Source of the DNA: Borreliella lanei
GTDB lineage: Bacteria > Spirochaetota > Spirochaetia > Borreliales > Borreliaceae
Assembly (NCBI RefSeq): GCF_014205895.1
Contig: NZ_JACHFC010000001.1
Location: 124,001 to 188,000 of the forward strand
DNA: 64,000 nucleotides
Reading direction: 5' to 3'
Shown here: piece by piece, positions 1 to 8,973 of the stretch
Layout of the letters: each line of letters begins with the position of its first letter
Numbering within the stretch: the stretch's first letter is position 1
The notes under the pieces: model-generated
What the model was told of the DNA's origin: nothing
Databases searched by the model: none
Seen by the model: the letters and a program-made list of their open reading frames with translations, nothing else
Program-made: the position numbers and the translations under genes

Positions 1-1255
1 ATCCTCTAATATAAGTTTCATCTTGTTCTTTTGAATACTGACGCAACCAATCGACTAAATTTAAATCTAAATCAAAGTATTTTCCATTATCTTTATTAAA
101 ATATGAAAAATTAACAGTAGAGCCCCATTCATAATGACCTTTATAATTTCTATCTTCATTTGTAATAATATCAAACAAAAAAGTTGCAAACATTGGATTT
201 CCCAAAAAAACAATTTTTTGCTGGGGTTCAATAATAATGCTAAATTTATTTAAAATTAAATTCCCTTCAAATTCTTTTATTAAATTTTTAATTGTAAGAA
301 CATTCTTGCCAAGTTCTCTTTCGCTTTTGAAATTAACATAAGGAAACTTCCTTGAAGAAGGCTTTAAATCTTCAACCCTTATTTTTTCAATCAACTTTTT
401 CCTTGATGTTGCTTGTCTAGACTTAGATGCATTACTAGAAAATCTTTGAATAAATGTCTTAAGTTCAGCAATTTTATCTTCAGATCGCTTTTTAGCATCT
501 TTTAGTTGCTTGTTTAAAATCTGACTTGTTTCATACCAAAAATCATAATTTCCAAGATACACTTGAATCTTTCCATAATCAATGTCAACAATATGAGTAC
601 AAACTTGATTTAAAAAATGTCTATCGTGAGATACAACAATAACTGTATTTTCAAAATTAATTAAAAACTCTTCTAACCATTTAATAGATTGTAGATCAAG
701 GTTATTGGTAGGCTCATCAAGAAGCAATATATCAGGATCACCAAAAAGTGCTTGAGCTAAAAGAACTCTAACTTTTAAAGCCCCTTCAATATCACCCATT
801 AGATTATTATGAATTGCCTCATCTATTCCAAGACCCTTAAGAAGAACCGCTGCATTAGATTCAGCCTCGTACCCTCCAAGCTCTGAAAATTCTGCTTCAA
901 GCTCTCCAGCCCTAATCCCATCCTCATCAGTAAAATCAAGTTTACTATAAATTTCATCTTTTTCTTTTTGGACAGAATAAAGTCTTTTGTGACCCATAAT
1001 AACAGTATCGATAACCTTATATCCATCATAAGCAAATTGATCTTGCTCAAGGGCTGCTAATCTTTGATTTTTAGGAATAGATATTTCACCCTTACTAGCT
1101 TCAATCATTCCCCCCAATACTTTTAAAAAAGTGCTTTTTCCTGCCCCATTAGCACCAATTATTCCATAGCAATTTCCAGGAGAAAATTTAATATTTACAT
1201 CTTTGAATAAAACTCTCTCTCCAAATGCAACTTCCAAATTACTTACAGTTATCAA
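1..1255 (-). CDS. ybiT: ABC-F family ATPase, YbiT-like (partial, C-terminus beyond window)
   Basis: Ribosome-associated ABC-F ATPases act in translation and are not transporters. I translated this by hand: 418 codons are visible and the reading frame is still open at base 1. The start is TTG at 1255, about 8 bases after an AGGCAGGG ribosome site. Domain 1 has Walker A GANGAGKST, Walker B ILLLDEPTNNLD and a degenerate signature before RVLLAQALF. The linker contains RFSSNASKSRQATSR, which is typical of the E. coli YbiT subgroup. The second domain is odd: where Walker A should be it reads FLGNPMFATF, with no GKS/T. It is transcribed divergently from groES. The subgroup call is firm; the cellular role is inferred from the family. 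Confidence 0.9.
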   Translation of the reverse strand, partial: MITVSNLEVAFGERVLFKDVNIKFSPGNCYGIIGANGAGKSTFLKVLGGMIEASKGEISIPKNQRLAALEQDQFAYDGYKVIDTVIMGHKRLYSVQKEKDEIYSKLDFTDEDGIRAGELEAEFSELGGYEAESNAAVLLKGLGIDEAIHNNLMGDIEGALKVRVLLAQALFGDPDILLLDEPTNNLDLQSIKWLEEFLINFENTVIVVSHDRHFLNQVCTHIVDIDYGKIQVYLGNYDFWYETSQILNKQLKDAKKRSEDKIAELKTFIQRFSSNASKSRQATSRKKLIEKIRVEDLKPSSRKFPYVNFKSERELGKNVLTIKNLIKEFEGNLILNKFSIIIEPQQKIVFLGNPMFATFLFDIITNEDRNYKGHYEWGSTVNFSYFNKDNGKYFDLDLNLVDWLRQYSKEQDETYIRG

Positions 1256-1336
1256 ACCATTACCCTGCCTAAATTGATATTCTAATAACAAAATTATCTT
1301 GGAAATTAATTTAATTTTCAAGCACCATATAATATA

Positions 1337-1366
1337 TTGACTCAACTCTCAATTTTTTCGTATATT
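1337..1366 (+). promoter_or_regulatory. Likely sigma-70 promoter of groES
   Basis: TTGACT (1337-1342) and TATATT (1361-1366) are 18 bases apart and lie about 30 bases before the groES start. I see no CIRCE inverted repeat (TTAGCACTC/GAGTGCTAA) here, so HrcA control is not indicated by sequence. Confidence 0.55.
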
Positions 1367-1395
1367 TAATATTATTACATAAGGAGATGTTTGAA

Positions 1396-1668
1396 ATGAA
1401 AAATATTAAGCCGTTAGCTGATAGAGTTTTAATAAAAATCAAAGAAGCTGAGAGCAAAACAATCTCAGGACTTTACATACCAGAAAATGCAAAAGAAAAA
1501 ACAAATATTGGAACAGTTATAGCTGTTGGTTCCAATAAAGAAGAGATCACTGTAAAAGTTGGTGACACTGTGCTTTACGAAAAATATGCAGGAGCTGCTG
1601 TAAAAATTGAGAATAAAGAACATTTAATACTAAAAGCAAAAGAAATAGTTGCAATAATAGAAGAGTAA
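1396..1668 (+). CDS. groES: Co-chaperonin GroES (Hsp10)
   Basis: GroES is the seven-subunit lid of the GroEL folding chamber in the cytoplasm. The 90-residue product has the normal family length. It has the N-terminal [11 protein letters not shown] strand, a mobile loop around [13 protein letters not shown] and the C-terminal EIVAII strand. An upstream in-frame ATG at 1387 abuts the AAGGAG ribosome site (1381-1386). The ATG at 1396 is 9 bases from it and gives the expected N-terminus MKNIKPLAD, so I use that start. groEL does not follow; the next gene is mnmD. Its own promoter and a hairpin terminator suggest a single-gene unit. Confidence 0.97.
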
Positions 1669-1700
1669 AAAGCTAAGTTTAGCTACTTAGCTTTAATTTT
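1669..1700 (+). terminator. Rho-independent terminator after groES
   Basis: A perfect 9-bp stem, AAAGCTAAG (1669-1677) with CTTAGCTTT (1686-1694), encloses an 8-base loop and runs into TAATTTTTAT. It starts directly after the groES stop codon. Confidence 0.75.
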
Positions 1701-1770
1701 TATAAAATATTTTATAAAAATTACAAATTTATACATAAAAACTTATTATTCTGATCAATCAAGTTAAAAA

Positions 1771-1802
1771 TTTCAAGCTTACAGAATTCTGTAAGCTTGA
1801 AA
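1771..1802. repeat. Perfect 32-base palindrome upstream of mnmD
   Basis: The left arm TTTCAAGCTTACAGAA (1771-1786) is exactly the reverse complement of the right arm (1787-1802). It ends 12 bases before the mnmD ATG, with no ribosome site between. groES already has its own terminator at 1669, so this is either a second, bidirectional terminator, an operator, or a leader hairpin of mnmD. On the minus strand the stem is followed by ATTTTTAA, as expected of a terminator against antisense transcription. Confidence 0.85.
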
Positions 1803-1814
1803 AAATAAAATTAA

Positions 1815-2492
1815 ATGGAAAAGCCAATTTTTAAAGAAAAAACCATATATTCAAGCAAATTCGATGACATCTATTACAATCCAAAGCATGGCATTGAAGA
1901 GAGTTTTTATACATTTATTAAAGGCTGCAATCTAGATTCAGAATTAAAAACAAAAGAAAATCTTTTAATAGCAGAGTTGGGATTTGGAACAGGATTAAAC
2001 TTTATATGTCTTTTAAAATTCATAAAAGAAAACAACATAACCTCAAAAATTAATTATTATTCTATAGAAAAATTTCCACTCGAAAAAAAAACAATAATGC
2101 AAATTTCAAAGTTCTTTGTTCAAGAAACTGCTTATTTTAAATTAATGTTAAAACATTATCCTAAAATTCCAAAAAAAAATTTAAAACTAAAAATAACAGA
2201 AAATGTTAATTTAAAAATCTTAATTGGAGACGCTAAAATAAAAATCAAAGAAATTCCAAAAAATGTAGAATACTGGTTTTTAGATGGATTTAATCCCAAA
2301 AAGAATCCTGAAATGTGGAACAATGAAATATTTAATTTAATTTCTGAAAAAAGCAGCCCAGAATGCAAGCTTTCAACATTTTCCTCTGCAAGAATTGTAA
2401 AAGATGGCCTAAAACTCGCTAATTTCAAATACATTAACATAGAAAAAGGATTTGGAAATAAAAGACATATGATAAAAGCTCAAAAAAATTAA
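1815..2492 (+). CDS. mnmD: tRNA 5-methylaminomethyl-2-thiouridine methyltransferase, stand-alone MnmD
   Basis: MnmD uses S-adenosylmethionine to methylate the 5-aminomethyl group of wobble uridine 34 in certain tRNAs. This is the last step of mnm5s2U synthesis. The 225-residue protein matches the methyltransferase half of E. coli MnmC: SAM-binding AELGFGTGLNF (about 53-63), YWFLDGFNPKKNPEMW (about 154-169) and a terminal GFGNKRHMIKA block. The FAD-dependent oxidase half of MnmC is absent, as in stand-alone MnmD proteins. The thiolase of the same pathway, mnmA, is at 60442. The start ATG has no clear ribosome site and follows the 32-base palindrome. Confidence 0.88.
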   Translation: MEKPIFKEKTIYSSKFDDIYYNPKHGIEESFYTFIKGCNLDSELKTKENLLIAELGFGTGLNFICLLKFIKENNITSKINYYSIEKFPLEKKTIMQISKFFVQETAYFKLMLKHYPKIPKKNLKLKITENVNLKILIGDAKIKIKEIPKNVEYWFLDGFNPKKNPEMWNNEIFNLISEKSSPECKLSTFSSARIVKDGLKLANFKYINIEKGFGNKRHMIKAQKN

Positions 2493-2570
2493 AAATTTAC
2501 TTTTAACATAAGCCGTTAAAAAAATTCCATCAAGTATGATATACTACTAAATGGCACAAGGAGAATTTTA

Positions 2571-3167
2571 ATGACAAGAAAAATGTTTGTTATGGTATTA
2601 ATCTTTTTGATATCAAATAATTATGTTTTTGCGAAAGACACAATCAAAGATTTGTTCTTTATAAAAGATATACTAATAAAAAAAGAAAAATATTCCGAAG
2701 TTCTAAATAATGCAAGCCTCGAAGGCATTATTGAAATTGAACATAACGGACCATACATTAAAGATCACGATTCAGAAGTTAAGCTTATCTTAAAAGAAAA
2801 CGGATATAGAAGAAATTTTAGCTTTTTCAATCTTTTAAATACTAGCAATATAATCAAAAGTCTAAGCTTATTTGATAGCAGACCAAAAAACATTAAAGAA
2901 AATGAAATCATGCTATTAGAGACAAAAATGATTAAAGAAAATCCCTATAAACGATACAAAGATGACGATGATTTTGAATTAAAGTTGAGTGTAACTCGAA
3001 AAAATAATCAAATTTATTTAATTCTTGATTTCGATTTTATCTTTGATCAAAGAAAAACATTTCCATCAATTTACATTAAAGAAGAAGATGTCTCAACAAT
3101 AACAAACAGCTTTATAAAGCTACAAGATTCAAACTTCTTATCCTCTCAAATATTAAATAATAATTAA
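2571..3167 (+). CDS. Secreted or periplasmic protein of unknown function
   Basis: I do not recognise this 198-residue protein. It begins with a type I signal peptide: MTRK, then a hydrophobic stretch VMVLIFLISNNY, with likely cleavage after VFA near residue 22. There is no lipobox cysteine. The mature part is charged, with predicted beta segments (EGIIEIEHNGPYI, NQIYLILDFDFIF) and no known motif. An AAGGAG site lies about 8 bases before the ATG, and a TATGATATAC -10-like element lies upstream. It is flanked by mnmD and a terminator and appears independently transcribed. Export is well supported; function is unknown. Confidence 0.8.
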   Translation: MTRKMFVMVLIFLISNNYVFAKDTIKDLFFIKDILIKKEKYSEVLNNASLEGIIEIEHNGPYIKDHDSEVKLILKENGYRRNFSFFNLLNTSNIIKSLSLFDSRPKNIKENEIMLLETKMIKENPYKRYKDDDDFELKLSVTRKNNQIYLILDFDFIFDQRKTFPSIYIKEEDVSTITNSFIKLQDSNFLSSQILNNN

Positions 3168-3173
3168 AGATTC

Positions 3174-3204
3174 AAAATGCTATTTCTAATAGCATTTTTT
3201 TTAA
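3174..3204 (+). terminator. Terminator after the secreted protein gene
   Basis: The stem AAAATGCTATT (3174-3184) pairs with AATAGCATTTT around a 3-base loop and is followed by a T run (TTTTTTTT). It begins shortly after the stop codon at 3165-3167. valS converges from the other side and ends at 3251. Confidence 0.8.
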
Positions 3205-3250
3205 AAGTTAACCACACCAATTTCATTACATAATAAATTTTTAAATCTTT

Positions 3251-5878
3251 TTACAGATTTTTTAAATTAATAATATAGCTATTTATTTTATTAATTAAAG
3301 AAGAAAATTCTATAAATTTTAATTTTTCAGATTCAATAATTTCCTTAGGAGCATTCATTAAAAAATTTTTATTTTCAAGTTTCTTTGAAACAGAAATATT
3401 GAGCATTTTATACTTTTCAAGCTGTTTTTCAAGCCTTATCAATTCTTTGGTTTTATCTATCAATAACTTAACATCCGCATAAATTTCAAAACCAACTGCA
3501 GCTACACCAAGCATGCCATCATAATTTTCATTGTAAAATATGTTTTTAAAATTAATCATTCTTTTTACAATGCTTTCATTAGCCTTTAAATATGCCTCAT
3601 ATTTAAAGTCAGCATCAAACTTCAAAGCAACATCAATTTCAACGCTAGCAGGTATATTAAATTCGCTCTTAAGTGTTCTAATAGCTATAATGAAAGTTTT
3701 CAATACTTTAAAACTTTCAAATTCTTCTTGAAAATTATTAGCAATATCAAAACTTGGATATTCATTTAAAGCTAAAATATCTTCTTTTTCTGAAAATTCA
3801 GAATAAATTTTTTCTGTAACAAAAGGAATAAACGGATGTAAAATTAACAATGCTTTTTTAAGAAAAAATAGCAACTTAGAAATAGCCATATTTTGAATAT
3901 CAATATTTTCATTATTTAAATCAATTTTGCTAATTTCAATATACCAATCACAAAAATCATTCCAAAAAAACTCATAAACAAATTTTGAAGCTTCATTATA
4001 TTTATAATTTGCAAAAGAAGATTCTACGCCAAGAATAGTCGAATTTAAGCCTGTAAGCAACCATTTGTCAATGTTGTTAAATTTCAAATCATTTAATATT
4101 TCTCTATTTTTTAAATTTAAAAGAATAAATTTAGAAGCATTAAAAACTTTGTTTGCAAACTTAGCTCCAAACATAAAATCTTTAGTCTCAATATTTAAAT
4201 CCTGACCCTGAACTGATAAAAAGGATAAAGTAAACCGCAAAGAATCACTTCCATACTCATAAATAATATCAAGAGGATCTATTCCATTGCCTAAAGACTT
4301 TGACATTTTTTTGCCTTGTTTATCACGCAAAAGAGGCGTGATATAAACATCTTTGAAAGGAACTTGCCCTGTAAATTCTAATCCTGCCATCACCATTCTT
4401 GCAACCCAAAAAAATATTATATCGTAAGCTGTTATTAAGGTATTTGTTGGATAATAATTTTTAAAATCAACAGTAACATTGGGCCATCCAAGCGAAGAAA
4501 AAGGCCATAACCAAGAAGAAAACCAAGTATCAAGAACATCCGGATCTTGAACAAACCTCTTCCCCACATTCTTTTCATCTAAAGAAGGATCAGCATCACT
4601 AACAATAAGCTCAGATGTATCAACATCATACCAAACCGGTATTCTATGCCCCCATACAAGCTGTCTTGATATACACCAATCTTTAATATTTGACAGCCAA
4701 TATTTATATGTATTTCCCCACTTTTTAGGATAAAACCTTAATTCTCCATTCTCTAAAGCCTTTAAAGCTTTGTCTGCCAAAGGCTTCATTCTCACAAACC
4801 ACTGAGTAGACAAATAAGGTTCAACAACCTCACCTGAGCGATAACAATGTCCAACCTGTTGCTTATGCTTCTTAACATCTTGCAAAAAGCCTTTTTCCAT
4901 TAATTCTGCTTCAATTTTAAATCTTGCATCCTTCACGCTTAATCCTTGGTATTGCAAAGGAACATTTTGATTAAGTTTTCCATCTTGAGTTAAAATATTG
5001 ACCTTGGGAATATTGTGCCTTTTTGAAATTTCAAAATCATTAGGATCATGCGCAGGAGTAACTTTTAAAGCCCCAGTGCCAAAAGCGCTGTCAACATAAA
5101 AATCTGCAATAATTTTTATCTTTTTAGTTGTCAAAGGAATTGTAACCTCTTTGCCAACTAAAGACTTATACCTCTCATCATTGGGATTAACAGCAATAGC
5201 AGTATCCCCAAACATTGTCTCAGGCCTAGTTGTTGCAATCTCAATAAAAGAAGAATTATCAATAAAATACTTAACAAAATAAAGCTTGCCATCAACTTCT
5301 TTGTATTCAATCTCTTCATCGCTAACAACACTCCCAGATCCAGGATCAAGATTAGCAAGATACTCGCCCCTATAAATCAAGCCTTTAGAATATAAGTCTT
5401 TAAAAACTTTGTTAACAGCCCTACAAAGACTCTCATCAAGAGTAAATCTTTCTCTTGAGTGATCATAAGACGCCCCAAGTTTGTTTATCTGATTAACAAT
5501 TATACCCCTATGCCTATCTTTTAATTTAAAAATTTCTTGAACAAGCTCTTCTCTTTTAAAATCATCCTTGCTTTTACCAATCTTTTTAAGATGTCTTTCA
5601 AAAACAGCCTGCGTTGCTATTCCTGCATGATCTGTGCCAAAAAGCCACAAAGTATTGTGCCCTTTCATTCTTTTATACCTAACAAGAACATCTTGCAAAA
5701 CAAAATTAAGAGCATGCCCCATATGCAACACGCCAGTGACATTAGGAGGAGGCGCAACCATACTAAATTTTTCAAATAAAGAATTATCTGGCAAAAAAAC
5801 ATTATTTTTAAGCCACTTAGTGTAAATTTCATCTTCAAATGCCTTAGGATCATATTTTTCAAGAGGTCTACAATTCAT
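3251..5878 (-). CDS. valS: Valyl-tRNA synthetase
   Basis: Charges tRNA-Val with valine using ATP, in the cytoplasm. The 875-residue class I synthetase has the HIGH-type motif PPPNVTGVLHMGHAL near residues 42-56 and the KMSKS loop (GKKMSKSLGNG) around 525. Between them is the editing domain (TTRPETMFGDTA). The C-terminus is a lysine-rich coiled-coil arm (DKTKELIRLEKQLEKYK), normal for ValRS. The ribosome site GGAG lies in the last codons of dus, four bases upstream, so the two genes are probably cotranscribed. A tRNA-Val gene is in the window at 53984. Confidence 0.97.
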   Translation of the reverse strand: MNCRPLEKYDPKAFEDEIYTKWLKNNVFLPDNSLFEKFSMVAPPPNVTGVLHMGHALNFVLQDVLVRYKRMKGHNTLWLFGTDHAGIATQAVFERHLKKIGKSKDDFKREELVQEIFKLKDRHRGIIVNQINKLGASYDHSRERFTLDESLCRAVNKVFKDLYSKGLIYRGEYLANLDPGSGSVVSDEEIEYKEVDGKLYFVKYFIDNSSFIEIATTRPETMFGDTAIAVNPNDERYKSLVGKEVTIPLTTKKIKIIADFYVDSAFGTGALKVTPAHDPNDFEISKRHNIPKVNILTQDGKLNQNVPLQYQGLSVKDARFKIEAELMEKGFLQDVKKHKQQVGHCYRSGEVVEPYLSTQWFVRMKPLADKALKALENGELRFYPKKWGNTYKYWLSNIKDWCISRQLVWGHRIPVWYDVDTSELIVSDADPSLDEKNVGKRFVQDPDVLDTWFSSWLWPFSSLGWPNVTVDFKNYYPTNTLITAYDIIFFWVARMVMAGLEFTGQVPFKDVYITPLLRDKQGKKMSKSLGNGIDPLDIIYEYGSDSLRFTLSFLSVQGQDLNIETKDFMFGAKFANKVFNASKFILLNLKNREILNDLKFNNIDKWLLTGLNSTILGVESSFANYKYNEASKFVYEFFWNDFCDWYIEISKIDLNNENIDIQNMAISKLLFFLKKALLILHPFIPFVTEKIYSEFSEKEDILALNEYPSFDIANNFQEEFESFKVLKTFIIAIRTLKSEFNIPASVEIDVALKFDADFKYEAYLKANESIVKRMINFKNIFYNENYDGMLGVAAVGFEIYADVKLLIDKTKELIRLEKQLEKYKMLNISVSKKLENKNFLMNAPKEIIESEKLKFIEFSSLINKINSYIINLKNL

Positions 5879-5882
5879 CGTT

Positions 5883-6872
5883 TTAAAAATCTCCTACCAT
5901 TTCAATAACTTTTAAATTTTCAAAAACCTCTTCATAAGTTTTTGAATTTATAAGATTTGAGAAATATCTACTCTGTCTTTCTTTCTCAGTAAAATATATC
6001 TTAAAATATTTTTTAAGTTTATTAAAATCTTTTTCAAGTCCCCAAGTAGCATGGAAATCCTTTATATGGAATTTTAATATATTTAACCTAAAATTTAAAT
6101 TACTGTCTAAAAAGTGTTTTGAAGAAGTCTTAAATAAATTCAAATTATCAAAAATTCCACGACCAAACATAATCCCATCAATTGAATATTTATCAACATA
6201 ATATCTAGCTTCCTTGAGGCTCAAAACATCCCCATTGCCAATAATAAGAGTAGAAGGACTAAGATTATTTCGTAATTTAACGAGTTCATAAAAAATATCA
6301 AAATTAACAGGACCTTTGCTCTGATTAACAGCAAGTCTTGGATAAACCGTTAACATATCAATTTCAAGGCCTAACAAAAACCCCAGCCAATCATCAACTT
6401 CTGGATATGAAAATCCGTGCCTGGTCTTAACACTAAGAGGCAAATTAAATCTCGCGCAAGCTTCTTTGCTTGCAAGAATTATTTCTTTAGCCAAAGATTT
6501 ATTATTAATTAAAGCTGAACAAACTCCTTTTTTAATTATTTTACTCTTGGGACAACCCATATTAATATCAATTCCCCAAAACCCCATGCCTCCTAATATT
6601 TCTATTGCTCTATAAAATTGTTCAGGAACATTGCCCCAAATCTGAGCAATTAAAGGCCTATTAAGTTCGTTGGGTTTTAAAAAAATATGTTGAATAGATT
6701 GTTTTGATCCATTTAAAATTCCTTTTGTAGAAATAAATTCAGTAAAATAAATATCGGGTTCTCCTTCTTTAGATCCTATTAAATGAATTAAATTTCTAAA
6801 AACAGTATCGGTAACGTCTTCCATTGGAGCCAAAATCATAATTGGAAGAGGAATATCAAATAAAAACTTCAT
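5883..6872 (-). CDS. dus: tRNA-dihydrouridine synthase
   Basis: Reduces uridines in the tRNA D-loop to dihydrouridine with FMN and NADPH. The 329-residue protein has the Dus signature APMEDVTDTVFR near the start, GIDINMGCPKSKI (about 99-111), the catalytic cysteine in GVCSAL, the SVKTRHGF strand and an IIGNGDV phosphate-binding segment. The subfamily (A, B or C) cannot be fixed here. No ribosome site precedes the ATG. A TATATAGT element lies only about 9 bases upstream, so a very short leader is possible. It is followed directly by valS. Confidence 0.92.
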   Translation of the reverse strand: MKFLFDIPLPIMILAPMEDVTDTVFRNLIHLIGSKEGEPDIYFTEFISTKGILNGSKQSIQHIFLKPNELNRPLIAQIWGNVPEQFYRAIEILGGMGFWGIDINMGCPKSKIIKKGVCSALINNKSLAKEIILASKEACARFNLPLSVKTRHGFSYPEVDDWLGFLLGLEIDMLTVYPRLAVNQSKGPVNFDIFYELVKLRNNLSPSTLIIGNGDVLSLKEARYYVDKYSIDGIMFGRGIFDNLNLFKTSSKHFLDSNLNFRLNILKFHIKDFHATWGLEKDFNKLKKYFKIYFTEKERQSRYFSNLINSKTYEEVFENLKVIEMVGDF

Positions 6873-7062
6873 AAAATGACTATATAATAATAAAATGAAA
6901 ATTTAAGAAAAATAAAACAGCCGCTTAATAAATTTAGATCTCTAAAAAGAACATTGCCATTTTTAAAATAAAAAAACAACACTAAAGGATTGTCAATAAA
7001 GGATATAATCATAAAATTTTAAAAGTCAATAAATAATTTTAATAAAAAAATAACTTAAAAAA

Positions 7063-7854
7063 TCAATCCATAATAAGGCTCTCGCCTGGAACCTTGGTTT
7101 TTCTTATTAAAGTATCTTTATATCCAGTAGATTTAATAAGCTCTATATTTCTTTGAACATCATCAGCATTAGTAGGGATAAAAACGGTATAAAACGGCCC
7201 GTGAGAATTTACTACAACAAAAAGACCCGCTTTCTTTAATATTCGATAGGCCCTATCGGCATAATCTTTTTTTCTATAAGATCCAACTTGTATGTAAAAA
7301 TCTGTTTCTTTATCAGCAGAAGCTGCGTAATCTGCCAATAAATTCGAAGATTTGTTTTCAACAGAAATATTTTCGTCTGATTGCTTAGTTTTTTTCTCTT
7401 CTTTAATCTCAGGAGCACTAAATGTTTTTTTAAAGTCGCTAGATCTAGATTTTGATACAGAAGGTCTTTTTTCATTCGCACTAATTACTTCAATTTTTAC
7501 AGGAGCAACCCCTATTCCTAAAAAATCAAGCTTCTCGGCAGCATGTTTTGATAAATCAATTATTCTATCCTTCCTAAAAGGCCCTCTATCATTAATTCTT
7601 ACAACAACTGACCTATTATTTAAAAGATTTGTAACCCTTACGGTAGTATTAAAAGGCAATTCCTTGTGAGCAGCAGTAAGCGCCATCATATCAAATTTTT
7701 CGCCATTAGCAGTAATTTTACCATGGAAAGCTTCGCCATACCATGAAGCAAGGCCTACTGTGGCAGAATTTAAATGAGAAGCAATAAAAAAAAATACAAA
7801 TAGAAAAACAAAGTTTTTATTATCTCTTAAGATGGCATCAATTAAATTTCTCAT
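7063..7854 (-). CDS. rlpA: RlpA-like septal lytic transglycosylase with SPOR domain
   Basis: RlpA proteins cleave peptidoglycan strands that lack stem peptides. From ATG 7854 the product is 263 residues. It has a signal peptide ([17 protein letters not shown]), a double-psi beta-barrel domain with [19 protein letters not shown] and the RVNDRGPF-like segment [10 protein letters not shown], a charged linker rich in Lys and Ser, and a C-terminal SPOR domain ([21 protein letters not shown]). SPOR domains bind denuded glycan at division sites. No lipobox is seen, unlike E. coli RlpA. A longer frame could start at TTG 7893, but the promoter -10 box would then lie inside it. Confidence 0.9.
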   Translation of the reverse strand: MRNLIDAILRDNKNFVFLFVFFFIASHLNSATVGLASWYGEAFHGKITANGEKFDMMALTAAHKELPFNTTVRVTNLLNNRSVVVRINDRGPFRKDRIIDLSKHAAEKLDFLGIGVAPVKIEVISANEKRPSVSKSRSSDFKKTFSAPEIKEEKKTKQSDENISVENKSSNLLADYAASADKETDFYIQVGSYRKKDYADRAYRILKKAGLFVVVNSHGPFYTVFIPTNADDVQRNIELIKSTGYKDTLIRKTKVPGESLIMD

Positions 7855-7861
7855 AATGTTT

Positions 7862-7889
7862 ATTATAATATAAAAACATATTTCAACAA
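7862..7889 (-). promoter_or_regulatory. rlpA promoter with -10 box next to the start codon
   Basis: On the minus strand, TTGTTG (7884-7889) and a consensus TATAAT (7862-7867) are 16 bases apart. The ATG of rlpA is only 7 bases past the -10 box and no ribosome site exists. Transcription should therefore begin at or near the A of ATG. Confidence 0.6.
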
Positions 7890-7959
7890 ACAATTAAGCT
7901 TGCAAATTGCTTATTTACATTTTTTTTGATTTAATTATAAAAAGAAAAAAGTCTAAAAA

Positions 7960-8973
7960 ATGATATCAACAGAAATAATTAGCAGCAGCCAAATACAAAA
8001 AGCAGCAAAACTTATCAAAATGGGAGAGCTTGTTGTATTCCCAACAGAAACGGTTTACGGAATTGGTGCAAATGCTTACAATGAAGATGCTGTAAAAATG
8101 ATTTTTTTAGTAAAAAAAAGGCCCATTAACAATCCTTTAATAGTACACGTTGATACAGTAAAAAAAATAAAAGAACTATCAGAATATATTCCCAAAAGTG
8201 CCCTCATGCTAATCAAAAAGTTTAGTCCGGGCCCTTTAACTTATGTTCTTAAAAAATCAATAAAAATATCTAGATTTGTAAGTGGAAACCTAGACACAGT
8301 GGCAATAAGAATTCCTGCGAATAAAACGGCTTTAAGCTTAATAAAAGCATCCAAAGTCCCCATAGTAGCACCGTCTGCAAATATATCAAAAAGACCAAGC
8401 TCAACAAATTTCGAAATGGCCTTAAAAGAATTAAATGGACTTGTAGGGGGAATAATAAAAACAGAGGGGAGCAAAGACTTTAATATTGGAATCGAATCAA
8501 CTGTGATTGGATTTGACCTAAAAGATAACGTGCTGATATTAAGACCGGGTGCAATAACAAAAAAAATGATAGAAAATGAACTTCAAGGAAAATATACAGT
8601 AAATTATGCAGAAACAAAAATAGAACTAGAAAAATCACCCGGAAACATAATAGAACATTACAAGCCAAAAATTCCTGTCTATTTATTTAAAAGTCAAGAT
8701 AACATAAGAAGATATTTAAACAAAGATACAAAAATACTTATAACAAAAGCTACTCTAAAATCCTATTTATTTAATTTTTTTTGGGATAAAAAAAATATTA
8801 CAGTATTTAATACTCTTGAAGAATATGCACAAAATCTTTATAAAGAGCTGGTAAATGCTGAAAACAGCTACAAACAAATACTTAGTGAATTCTTAAAAGA
8901 CGAAGAACTTGGATACTCAATAAACAATAGAATCAAAAAAGCCAGTTCAAATAGATTCATTAACAAAAAATGA
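7960..8973 (+). CDS. tsaC: Threonylcarbamoyl-AMP synthase, Sua5/YwlC type
   Basis: Makes threonylcarbamoyl-AMP from threonine, bicarbonate and ATP, the first step of t6A37 formation in ANN-decoding tRNAs. The 337-residue protein has the YrdC fold: GELVVFPTETVYGIGANA (about 22-39), the KKRPINNPLIVHV block and VPIVAPSANISKRPSSTN. It also has the extra C-terminal Sua5 domain beginning after SPGNIIEHYKPK, so it is the long Sua5 form. It is divergent from rlpA, with a TTTACA/TATAAA promoter-like pair and a short leader with no clear ribosome site. Confidence 0.93.
   Translation: MISTEIISSSQIQKAAKLIKMGELVVFPTETVYGIGANAYNEDAVKMIFLVKKRPINNPLIVHVDTVKKIKELSEYIPKSALMLIKKFSPGPLTYVLKKSIKISRFVSGNLDTVAIRIPANKTALSLIKASKVPIVAPSANISKRPSSTNFEMALKELNGLVGGIIKTEGSKDFNIGIESTVIGFDLKDNVLILRPGAITKKMIENELQGKYTVNYAETKIELEKSPGNIIEHYKPKIPVYLFKSQDNIRRYLNKDTKILITKATLKSYLFNFFWDKKNITVFNTLEEYAQNLYKELVNAENSYKQILSEFLKDEELGYSINNRIKKASSNRFINKK

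Noticed and set aside
1387..1395. Upstream ATG for groES
   Set aside because: It directly abuts the AAGGAG site, leaving no spacing; ATG 1396 has 9-base spacing and the family N-terminus.
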